Source: Mrakia gelida (taxonomy: Eukaryota > Basidiomycota > Tremellomycetes > Cystofilobasidiales > Mrakiaceae). Taken from it: a stretch of DNA of 64,000 nucleotides. The stretch spans positions 123,209-187,208 of the forward strand of contig BRON01000023.1 in NCBI GenBank assembly GCA_024345305.1. Reading direction: 5' to 3'. The position numbers and the translations under genes were made by a program. Every line of letters starts with the position of its first letter. Within the stretch, counting starts at the first letter, position 1. Below the pieces are notes generated by a model that ran no database searches, was not told the origin of the DNA, and saw only the letters and a program-made list of their open reading frames with translations. Shown piece by piece: positions 55,267-64,000 of the stretch.

Positions 55267-58200
55267 ATGTCGACCTTGAAGAACAACACCACAACTCCTC
55301 GTCTCGAGACGCATCGGTTCTTCAAGCTGGAGCCTCTGGACAGTCGAAACTACCAGACCTGGTCTATCCGCATGATGATTGCTCTAGCAGAATCCAAGTG
55401 CAAGTCTCTGGTCCTCGGACAAGAGAAGAGACCAGAAAGAGGCGACGAAGGCAGGGAAGGAAAAAGGACGAGCTCAACCTCGGAGAAGCCCGAGGACGTT
55501 CCCCTTCCCTTGGGAAGCGAAGAGCTTCTCGCGAAACAAGACGACTGGGATGCTCGAAACGAATTCGCACTCCACAGGATCCAGATGGCCGTGAGCGACC
55601 GAGAACTGATGAAAATATCCTCGGCTGAGCTCGCGAGCGAAGCCTGGGAAACGCTCAAAGTCGCTCATCGAGTCGAAGGAACAGCAGGGAAGATGATGGT
55701 TCAACGAAAGCTCCGAGACCTCCGCATGGATGAGAGTTCGTCGGTACAGTCATACATCGACGAATTCGAAGAAATCCTCGATGAGGCGACGACTCTCGGC
55801 ATGGACATCGTCAAGAACCCAGAACAGCTCGCCCTTCAGTTCCTCGCAGGTCTCCCCAAATCGCTCGAAACCTTCACCGACGTCCTCTCCCTCTCCTACC
55901 AAGAATCCGGAAAAGAGCTCACACCAAAAGTAGTCACCACCGCTCTACTCACCCACACCCGCACCAAAACCTCACGATCGGACGTCACTCCAAAGGAAGA
56001 TTCGGCGATGAAGGTTGACAAGGTGGACGCAAGATGTCACCACTGCGGGAAGAAGGGACACTTCAAGGCGGAATGTTGGGACGTAGTTGGGAAGCCGAAG
56101 GATAGGAAGGGTGGGAAGAAGGGAGGAAGGTTCAGGAAGGAAGGAGGTGGGCGTCGGAAGGAGGAAGCCAACTCGACGAGCTCGATTTCGGGGGATTGGG
56201 GGTTCTCAGCGGCCGCAGGGGTAGGTGACGACGAGACAATTTTCGCCGTCGCCGAGGAGGATTGGATTGCCGATAGTGGATGCTCGAATCACATCTGCAA
56301 CGACCGTAGCAAGCTGAGCGACTACAAACCCTTCGAAACCTCAGTCAAAGTCGCCAGCAGCAAAGTCATCAAAACGGTCGGAATCGGCAATCTGAAAGTC
56401 ATCGCGACCGTTGGGAATCGAAAGAGGAAGACGATCATTCATGACGTCTACTTCATCCCAAATTTCCCGAACCTCATCTCCATTGGGCAGCTGACGGCTA
56501 GAGGCGCGACGGTCGAGTTCTCTCAGCAGGGTTGCACATTCAGGAAGAATGGGGAAGTCTTGCTGGTAGGAAAGTCATGGAGGAAAAACCTCTGGAGACT
56601 CGAAATCGAACCAAAGCCGGACGACGCGGACCAAACGGAAGATAAGATCTCAAAAGAGACGAGCGCAGCCCTCGTCATCAACGAGACGGCAACGGCCGAC
56701 CAAGCAGTTCTTCTTCACCGGAGGTTGGGACACGCGTCAGTCACTGCGATGAGGAGACTCTCAGCCGACGGAGTCATCCCAAAAATCAACGAGGAGGACT
56801 TCAACAAAATCAAAGAAACGCCGTGCGTCGTTTGCCTAAAAGGGAAACAACACAAGTCACCATTCCACGACAGCACGAGCCGATCCTCCACTCCTCTCGC
56901 ACGCGTACATACCGACCTCCAGGGACCAATGCCGGTTGAGTCAATTACTAGAAAGCGCTACATGTTGGCGATCTGGGATGACGCGACGAACTTCCACTGG
57001 ACATACGCCCTCGAGCGAAAGTCCGAAGCATTGGAGACTTTTAAGGTCTGGAAGACTCAGGTCGAGAAGGAGAGAGATCAGAAGGTGAAGGTCCTACGGT
57101 CGGATAACGGCGGGGAGTTCACCTCACACGCATTCAAAGCTTACCTCAAAAAGGAGGGGATCAAGGCTGAAACAACGATTCCCGCGACACCCGAGCAGAA
57201 TGGGAAGGTAGAGCGAGGAAATCGAACCCTAGAAGAGAAGATCACGTGTCTACTGCACGACTCAGAGAATCTTCCAGGAGATCGGAGGCGTTTCTGGGTC
57301 GAGGCAATGATGACCGCGACTTATCTAATCAACCGCCTCCCCTCCTCGCCGAACAGAGGGAAGACGCCCTACGAAGCGTACTACGAGGAAAAACCTCCCC
57401 TTGCCCATCTCCGAACGTTTGGCTCGATTGCCTACGCTCACAACCCCGACCGTCAGAAGCACGAGTCGAAGACGATCCAAACGATCCTTCTTGGCTACGG
57501 CGAAGACCATGGGAAGAAGGCTTATCGATTGCTGAGGACCGACACTGGAAAGATCTACTACTCCCGAAACGTTGAGTTCGACGAGCAACTGCCGCAAAAC
57601 TCGCTAGGGGGGAAGATGGTGACGCTGGATCTGACGGCTCCCAGGATCGAAGAGGTCGAGGAAGACGCGGACATCCCCGACGTCGTTCCGTTGAAACCTC
57701 CAACTCCCAAACAAGCAAAACCATCTTGGGAGTACGTCCCTGTCGTTGATCAAGACGTGGTCGACGACAGTGGGAGCTATGGGAGAGGTATGCGAAATCG
57801 AAAGCGCGAAGTTCAACCAGAAGAATTCGTGAACTTTGTTCGTCTCGCCCACCCAGACATCACCCCGGATCTCGCAGCGCTACCTGAACCAGCAGTACCA
57901 TCTTCAACGAAGGAAGCACTATCTTCTCCTCACTCGGCGTTCTGGAAACAAGCCATGGACGCTGAGATGGAATCAATGGAAGCAAACGGAGTTTGGGAAC
58001 TGACTGAACTTCCTCTCGACACGAAGGCAGTGGGAGGAAGGTGGGTCTACGCGCTCAAGCGAGACAAGGGGGGGAAGGTCGAAAAGTTCAAGGCAAGATG
58101 GGTCGCCAAGGGATACACCCAACGCGACGGGATCGACTACAACGAAACCTACGCGCCTGTCCTGCACCTGAACTCTTTCCGAACCTTTCTCACTATCGCG

Positions 58201-59502
58201 GCACGCGAAGACCTAGAGCTCCGACAAGGAGACTTTAAGACCGCCTTTCTTACCGCCCGACTCGTCGAAACCGTCTATATGGATCAGCCAACTGGTTACG
58301 AAACGAGGGGCGAAGGGGGGAAGAAGCTAGTCGCTCATCTCCTCAAGGCGATTTACGGACTCAAGCAATCGCCCCTCGCGTTTGCGAACCATTCTCGTTC
58401 CTTCTTCACCACCATCGATCTGGAGGTTTTCGAAGCAGACACCTGCCTATACGTGGGTTGGAAGGACAAGAAGAGACGGATGCTGATCCAGTACGTTGAC
58501 GACTTCGCGGTCGCAGCTTCCTCAGAAAAGGAAATCGACGAGATCATGCGTCTCACCAAAGAAGCATTCACGATCGACGACCGAGGCGATCTCTCAGACG
58601 GTTTGATGCTCGGGATGAAAGTCAAGAGGGATCGATCTCGTAGGACGATCACCTTATCTCAGTCACGATACGTCAAGGAGGTTCTAAGCCGCTTCGACAC
58701 GTCGACTTTGAGACCAGCCCGAACTCCGATGGACGAGCACAAGCAGCTCATGATCGAGCAGGACCTTTCGAAGCAGGATCTAGAGCGAGTAAACCAAAGT
58801 CGGTATCTCCAGGCTGTCGGATCACTCATGTATCTCATGGTTTGCACGAGACCCGACCTCGCCTTCTCAGTGGGAGTCGTGAGTCGATTCAGTAGCGACC
58901 CCCGAGAGATCCACTGGTCAGCGATCCATCGGATCTTCCGCTATCTAGCAGGAACATCACATCTTGGCCTAGTCTTGGGAGGAAACCAAGAAGCTCCGTT
59001 GCTCGAGATGTGGACGGACGCGGACTACGCGGGCGATCACGAAACGCGTCGATCAACCACGGGCTACGTCGTCAAGCTCTACGGCAGCACAGTCGTTTGG
59101 GCAAGCAGAAGACAGAGAGCAATCTCCAAGTCCTCGACAGAGGCGGAGTTCATCGCTCTCTCGCAGGGAGCTCAGAATCTCCTCTGGCTCTCGAAACTCG
59201 TTTCTCAACTCGGATACGAAGTCCCCACCATCCCCGTCCATGTCGACAACCAATCAGCCATTACAACCACGCAGAACGGTCGCCATTCCGAGCGAACGAA
59301 ACACATCGACATCGCCTACAAGTACGGTCGCGAACTATACCAAAACAAGACGATCGCACTCTCCTTCTGCCCGACGGACGCGATGACCGCCGACATCTTC
59401 ACGAAGGCTCTTGGACGAGAGAAGTTTGAGAAGCATCGAAGAATTCTAGGAGTCAGGGATAAGGATGAGGACGCAGCTCATCTCATTGAGTGGGAGTGTT
59501 GA
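55267..59502 (+). CDS. Copia Gag-Pol, complete element
   Basis: 1411 aa in one frame from ATG 55267, 43 bases after the LTR. Order: Gag with CCHC knuckle (from residue 257), protease DSG (336), integrase HHCC (from His 484) and catalytic D550, D613, E649 (spacing 62 and 35, as in the family), reverse transcriptase YVDD (1076-1079), RNase H D1251, E1292, D1327. The product makes the virus-like particle and copies and inserts the element. The stop TGA lies 4-6 bases inside the 3' LTR. GAGTGGGAG before the LTR is the polypurine tract. All catalytic residues are present, both LTRs look the same and a target duplication is present, so the element may be active. Confidence 0.97.
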   Translation: MSTLKNNTTTPRLETHRFFKLEPLDSRNYQTWSIRMMIALAESKCKSLVLGQEKRPERGDEGREGKRTSSTSEKPEDVPLPLGSEELLAKQDDWDARNEFALHRIQMAVSDRELMKISSAELASEAWETLKVAHRVEGTAGKMMVQRKLRDLRMDESSSVQSYIDEFEEILDEATTLGMDIVKNPEQLALQFLAGLPKSLETFTDVLSLSYQESGKELTPKVVTTALLTHTRTKTSRSDVTPKEDSAMKVDKVDARCHHCGKKGHFKAECWDVVGKPKDRKGGKKGGRFRKEGGGRRKEEANSTSSISGDWGFSAAAGVGDDETIFAVAEEDWIADSGCSNHICNDRSKLSDYKPFETSVKVASSKVIKTVGIGNLKVIATVGNRKRKTIIHDVYFIPNFPNLISIGQLTARGATVEFSQQGCTFRKNGEVLLVGKSWRKNLWRLEIEPKPDDADQTEDKISKETSAALVINETATADQAVLLHRRLGHASVTAMRRLSADGVIPKINEEDFNKIKETPCVVCLKGKQHKSPFHDSTSRSSTPLARVHTDLQGPMPVESITRKRYMLAIWDDATNFHWTYALERKSEALETFKVWKTQVEKERDQKVKVLRSDNGGEFTSHAFKAYLKKEGIKAETTIPATPEQNGKVERGNRTLEEKITCLLHDSENLPGDRRRFWVEAMMTATYLINRLPSSPNRGKTPYEAYYEEKPPLAHLRTFGSIAYAHNPDRQKHESKTIQTILLGYGEDHGKKAYRLLRTDTGKIYYSRNVEFDEQLPQNSLGGKMVTLDLTAPRIEEVEEDADIPDVVPLKPPTPKQAKPSWEYVPVVDQDVVDDSGSYGRGMRNRKREVQPEEFVNFVRLAHPDITPDLAALPEPAVPSSTKEALSSPHSAFWKQAMDAEMESMEANGVWELTELPLDTKAVGGRWVYALKRDKGGKVEKFKARWVAKGYTQRDGIDYNETYAPVLHLNSFRTFLTIAAREDLELRQGDFKTAFLTARLVETVYMDQPTGYETRGEGGKKLVAHLLKAIYGLKQSPLAFANHSRSFFTTIDLEVFEADTCLYVGWKDKKRRMLIQYVDDFAVAASSEKEIDEIMRLTKEAFTIDDRGDLSDGLMLGMKVKRDRSRRTITLSQSRYVKEVLSRFDTSTLRPARTPMDEHKQLMIEQDLSKQDLERVNQSRYLQAVGSLMYLMVCTRPDLAFSVGVVSRFSSDPREIHWSAIHRIFRYLAGTSHLGLVLGGNQEAPLLEMWTDADYAGDHETRRSTTGYVVKLYGSTVVWASRRQRAISKSSTEAEFIALSQGAQNLLWLSKLVSQLGYEVPTIPVHVDNQSAITTTQNGRHSERTKHIDIAYKYGRELYQNKTIALSFCPTDAMTADIFTKALGREKFEKHRRILGVRDKDEDAAHLIEWEC

Positions 59503-59802
59503 GAAGTGCGTCATTGAGACGAGCCGCGTCGAGTCGTTTCTAGCACCTTCTCTCTTCTCTATAGTTCTAGTAGTTTCTCCGTAGGTAGCTTAGTCATCTC
59601 TTGTAATAGTAGATATGTCATAGATGCTGCGGAGGGCTCTCGTAGAGTATATAAGGAGGGCTCGCACTGAAAGGAGGAGGTCTTCACTTGTACTGAAGAC
59701 CATCCTCCTCCAGGTGAGTTCTACCGTCTCTCGCTACTATATCTCGTTTATATATTACTTGTACTGAAGACCATCCTCCTCCAGAGCCGACACCTCACAA
59801 CA
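59497..59802 (+). repeat. Copia family A 3' LTR, complete element
   Basis: 306 bp like the 5' LTR, followed by ACTTC at 59803-59807, completing the target duplication. It supplies the last two codons of Gag-Pol. Confidence 0.97.
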
Positions 59803-61664
59803 ACTTCTGCCTCCAACTCTTCCACTTCTTCTCTCCCTCTTCCCTTTTTTTCACCCAAACACCTCCAAACCAACTCACCTACAACCCCAACACTGTTTCT
59901 CTACTTTTTCTTCACTTTCACTACTCTACTACTCTCCCACTCCTTCCGTTGTTGCCAACACTCCTCCAACGCGTCCCTTTCTTCTCTGTTCCAACCAACA
60001 CCTCAGCGCTGTTCCTCGTCTCCACAACCTATACACGATTTTAGCTAGTTGTTTTCACTCTCCAAGACTGTATTCATTGCTGGAAGAGAGATCAGTGGCA
60101 ACTTGAGCAGGTTAGAGTGCTTTGTCAGAAGGGAGGACGTGACTGGAACAAAGTGTCATGAAACAATCCCCTTCATCTGGTATCCATAACCTCGAGTGAT
60201 GTATAGTTGAGACCGACTTTAGATTCCCTTTCGATCGCATATACCCACGAATATAGAGGTGGTCTCGTTCTTGTTCTAGTAGCTGTCTAACCCTGCATCC
60301 ACCCTCTCACATCCCTTCACAAGCACTTCCAGTTTGGGTCAAGAGCAGCTGCAGCGGCATCGAACATATCGGGAGAACCCTCAAAAGCACCCGAAATGAT
60401 CTGCGTTGGTTTCAACCAGCTGAGAGAAGATTCGAGCGAGTTGAACTAGTGCAGAAGGGGAGAGGACGCAACTTGAGCAAGGAGTCCTGAAACAATCCCT
60501 TCCATTTCGTATGGAACACCTTGGATGATATACAGTCGAAATCGGTTCTAACTTCCCTTTCGATCGCATATACTCACGAGAATATAGGGGGGTTCGTTTG
60601 TGTTCTACTAGCCGTCAAACAGCGCGTCCACCCTCTTGCATCTCTTTGCGAGCACTCCCAGCTCCTCAACGAAAGCAGCTAGAGCGACACTGAACATATC
60701 CAGAGAACCATCTCATCCATACGAGATCAGAGGTAGGTCATACAGCAAAGCCAGGGAAGAACTGACAAACATCGAAGGGAGGGAAGGGCGAGATGGAGGG
60801 AAGGGAAGGAGAGGTGAGCTCAACGAGAGCTCACATGACGAGCGAGAGAGACCTTCCAACACTGCTACAACATCCCTCTACTTCTCCGACCATGGCCCCA
60901 CTATGCATAACCCATATTCATCCACCAGAACCGAGGAAAAGGAGCGAGGACTCGCCTCGACAGACTCGACACAGGAAAGGAAGGAGAAGGGTCGAGCTGC
61001 CAACACCTGGAGTGGGGATGTCGAGGAAGGGAGAGGTGGAGCAGAGGGGTAGCGGGAGTGTTTCGCGATGGAAGAGGAGGTATACTAGAGTGGTAGGAAA
61101 GAAAGAGCGAGAGGATAGAGTCAGTACGAGAGTCAGAACTGCATGGGAAGCATGGGAGGAAGGAGAGTCAAGCTCAACAGGACTCCATGAGCGACGAGCA
61201 TCAACCGTGTAGATCCCCCAAAATCTGAAAACATCCACCTACGCACCACACCTCTCCTACCACATCCCCAAAGTCCCATCGCGATACGAGCAACAGGGGA
61301 AGAGAACGAAAGGAGAGAAGATGGAAAGGAGGGAAGGAAGGAGGTGAAGGTGGAGCTCACCTTGATCGAGCTCAATCTCTCGTCGCATCCACCCCTACAG
61401 GAGATAAAAACCAGATGGAATCCGTCCTATACCACCGTAGACTCATAGTGTCGAAGGAGGGACCCGGGGAAAGCGCATGGATAGAAGGAGAGGGGGGGGA
61501 GGTGGGTGTTGAGCTTGAACGAACAAGAGGGTCGCATGGAGTGGGGAGGTCGAGGGAGGGAGGGGTGGAGCAAGAGGGGTGATGGGAGGGGTTCGCGATG
61601 GAAGAGGAGGTATCCTAGAGTGGTAGGAAAGAAAGAACGAGAGGATAGAGTCAGTACGAGAGTC
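59803..61664. repeat. Subtelomeric flank without genes, right copy
   Basis: Same content as 5168-7029: end of the ~160-bp array, diverged ~330-bp units, first 530-bp unit and the start of the second. Confidence 0.7.
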
Positions 61665-61745
61665 TAACGGTATGCGCCCCGTTCCTGGAGGCAGGAACGG
61701 GCCTCTGCGTATCCCTCGGGATACGCATGCGTATCCCTCGACCGT
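61665..61745 (-). other. Hairpin cluster next to CTAACGGTATGCG, second copy
   Basis: After CTAACGGTATGCG come CCCGTTCCTG and its complement CAGGAACGGG around loop GAGG, then the palindrome GGGATACGCATGCGTATCCC. These are the counterparts of the hairpins at 8010-8085 with different stem bases. Confidence 0.75.
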
Positions 61746-64000
61746 TCCAGCAGCCCTTTTGGAGGGATACGCAACTTGCGCCCGTTCGTTCTCCCTCCCC
61801 TTCCCACCGAATCGCAAACGGGAAAGACGACCGGCGAGATCTACCCATGAAGCACAATGTATCAGAAGCACGGCTCTCTAGAACAAAATCTGCATCGTCG
61901 ACAGCGATTCTCCCGAGAGGTACCTCAAAACGATGAAGAGGGCGAGCTCGAGCTGACTTCCGCGAGTTCTTTTCGGAGGAGCTCCATCCTCTCTCTTTCA
62001 GCTTCTCTGTATACTTGAGACCAAAACCGCAGATTGTAAACAGCTGGAGTCGTTGGTACATAGCTCTAGTATGTCCCGTAAAAAGGGCTTAGCTCTAGAG
62101 TGAAGATTTGCCGACGTCTCAAGGTTGAAAGGTATGAGCTCAAGCTCACCTCCCAGCTCCTCCTCCTTTCTCCTATGCGAGTCTGAGCCTCGGGGTAAGA
62201 AAAGTTGCTCGCTCGAAGAGGGAACGTGTTATCTATACCCGGCCTCCTGACTAATCTGTTTTCAGATTTCGATTTACTGCTAGAATTGTTGCGCAGCGGC
62301 AGCGAACCTGTCGATGGAAGGGCCCTCTCGTTCGTTCAAGCTCAACCCCCATCTTCCCTTGCCCCTCGCTCTATACATGCGCTTCCCCCTTGCCCCTCCT
62401 TCTCCATTATGAGTCTATGGTAGTATAGGACCAACCCTATCCACTTTTTATCTTTCGCCAGGGCTGGATGCAGGAGAAAATGAGCTCGATCAATGTGAGC
62501 TCCACCTCCACCTCCTCCCCTTCCTTCCCTCCATCTTCTCTCCTTCCGTTCACCTCACCTCTTGCTCGGATCGCAATGGGACTTCGGGGGTATAGTAGGG
62601 CAGCTAGGGTGCCTAGGTGGAAGGTCTCAGATTTCGAGGGATGTATACGGTTGAGGCTCCTCGCTCATGCAGTCTTGTTGAGCTTGACTCTCCTTCCTCC
62701 CATGCATCCGATGCTGCTGAGACTCTCGTACTCACTCTATCTTCTCATTCTCTCTTTCCTACCACTCTAGTATACTTCCTCCTCCATCGCAAACCGCTCC
62801 CATTGCACGCCTTGGCTCTCCTCTTCCTCCCTCGACCTCGCGATTTGATGCGCTGGCAGCTCGACCTTTCTCCTTCCTTTCCTTTGTCGAAGCTGTCGAG
62901 ACGAATTCTTGCTCCCTTTCCTCCCTTCTGGCGAATTCATACGGCTTATATATAGTGGGCCCATAGGTGGAGAAGTAGAGGGATGCTGTAGGAGTGTTGG
63001 AAGGCCTCTCTCGGTCGTCGAGTCGGCTTGCGTTGAGCTCACCTCTCCTCCCCTTCCCTCCATCTCGACCTTGCCTCCCTTCGACGTTCGTCAGTTCTTC
63101 CCTGGCACTGCTATATGACCTACTTATGACCTCGTATCGCTTCGCTGACTCTCTGGGTATGTTCAGTGTCGCTCTAGCTGCTTTCGTTGAGGAGTTGGGA
63201 GTGCTCGCGAGTGGGTGTGAGATGGTGGACGCGCTCTTTGACGGCTACTAGAACATGAACGGGCGCACCTATATACTCGCGGGCATACGCGATCAAAAGG
63301 GAATCAAAAGCTTGTTTGATTCATCTATGACCCGAGGTGATCTACATCAGATGGAAGCGATCGATTCGGGACTTCTCCTTCCAGTCACGTCCTCCCTTCT
63401 TCCAGCCAAGTTCGACTTGCTCAAATCTTCTCTGAGCTGATCGAAACCGATTCGGATCATTTCTAGTAGTCTTGACGGTTCTCCCAATTTGTTCGGTGCC
63501 GCTCCAGCTGCTCTGGGTCCAAAGCTAAAAGTGTTCGTAAGTGGGTGCGAGATGGTGGACGCGCTCTTCAACGGCTACTAGAACATGAACGGGCGCACCT
63601 ATATACTCCCGGGCATACGCGATCAAAAGGGAATTCAAAATCGGTTTCAACTATGAATCACTCGAGGTGATCTATACGAGGCGGAAGAAGTTGTTTTGTG
63701 ATCCCTTGTTCATGTCGCGTCCTCTCCCCTCTTGTGCCAGTTCGACTCACTCAAATTTTCTCTCAGCTGGTCGAAACCAACGCAGATCATCTCAAGTGCC
63801 TTTGAGGGTTCTCTCAATATGTTTGATGCCACTCCAGCTGCTTGGGGCCCGAACTGGGGGTGCTTGCGAAAAGATGCGAAAGGGTGGACATGCTTTTCAC
63901 CGGCTAGGAGAACACGAACGAAACCACCACTATAGTCGTGGGTATATGCGATCGAAAGGGAATTCAAATTCGGTTTCAACTTTGAATCACTCGAGGTGAT
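61665..64000 (-). repeat. Inverted, diverged copy of subtelomeric repeat
   Basis: Read on the minus strand it follows the order of about 5500-8085: 61665-62340 corresponds to 7437-8085, 62460-63120 to about 6080-6740, and 63120-64000 to the ~330-bp units. Many substitutions and small gaps separate them. With 59803-61664 it makes a large imperfect inverted repeat. The CGCATATAC-type blocks recur near 63275, 63615 and 63945. No gene supported. Confidence 0.75.

Larger units (their letters stand above)
55283..61664 (+). repeat. Segmental duplication, right copy
   Basis: Counterpart of 648-7029. Here the 5' side of the Copia element is intact. The right edge ends at AGTC, immediately followed by CTAACGGTATGCG. 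Confidence 0.95.

Noticed and set aside
1..64000. tRNA, rRNA or other stable RNA genes
   Set aside because: I scanned for clover-leaf landmarks such as GGTTCGAATCC and found none with matching arms. The tRNA-like stretches seen are the primer-binding sites.

Overview
The window looks like subtelomeric DNA from a basidiomycete fungus, plausibly a Pucciniomycotina yeast of the Rhodotorula/Sporobolomyces kind. The evidence is many short GT-AG introns (about 60-115 nt) that split even small genes, several Copia-type LTR retrotransposon families, a chromodomain Ty3/gypsy fragment, and a short run of CCCTAA telomere repeats inside the sequence. The genus is an inference; the fungal assignment is firm.

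Layout. Positions 1-653 are the 3' end of a Ty3/gypsy chromovirus (chromodomain and 3' LTR) abutting the gag start of a Copia element (648-5167). That Copia body and 1.9 kb of its flank (648-7029) recur, apparently unchanged, at 55283-61664, where the Copia element is complete (54918-59802: two 306-bp LTRs, 5-bp target duplication ACTTC, intact 1411-aa Gag-Pol). 7030-16530 holds subtelomeric repeats, hairpin sequences, a diverged solo LTR, a second 3'-truncated Copia family on the minus strand (8691-12070) and a solo LTR with a TCCTA target duplication.

16531-21570 is the first island of intact genes: a CPC-type heavy-metal P1B ATPase (5 exons, 1034 aa) converging on a PQ-loop membrane protein (7 exons, 265 aa). 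22.5-45.7 kb is a gene graveyard: the C-terminal third of an ACR3 arsenite carrier, the N-terminus of a P-type cation ATPase with a frameshift, a URA5 (orotate phosphoribosyltransferase) fragment with a nonsense codon, three copies of an unrecognised multi-pass membrane protein, three fragments of an unrecognised multi-exon gene, and LTR debris of at least four families. Splice sites in these fragments are largely preserved, so they are truncated DNA copies, not retrocopies.

46194-47949 is an intact 10-exon NIMA-like protein kinase gene (333 aa). 51.0-53.9 kb holds the 3' ends of two unrecognised genes. 54429-54452 is an interstitial telomere tract followed by a ~160-bp tandem repeat into which the complete Copia element inserted. 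The right end (61665-64000) is a diverged inverted copy of subtelomeric repeat seen near 5.5-8.1 kb.

Most notable signals: LTRs of three diverged families carry an intron-like module bounded by a direct repeat; two Copia families have primer-binding sites that fit anticodon arms of tRNAs (Lys-CUU and Ile), both starting opposite tRNA nucleotide 40; a dispersed 19-bp palindrome occurs nine times; and the motif CTAACGGTATGCG sits at three separate rearrangement breakpoints, twice next to hairpins whose stems differ by compensating changes.
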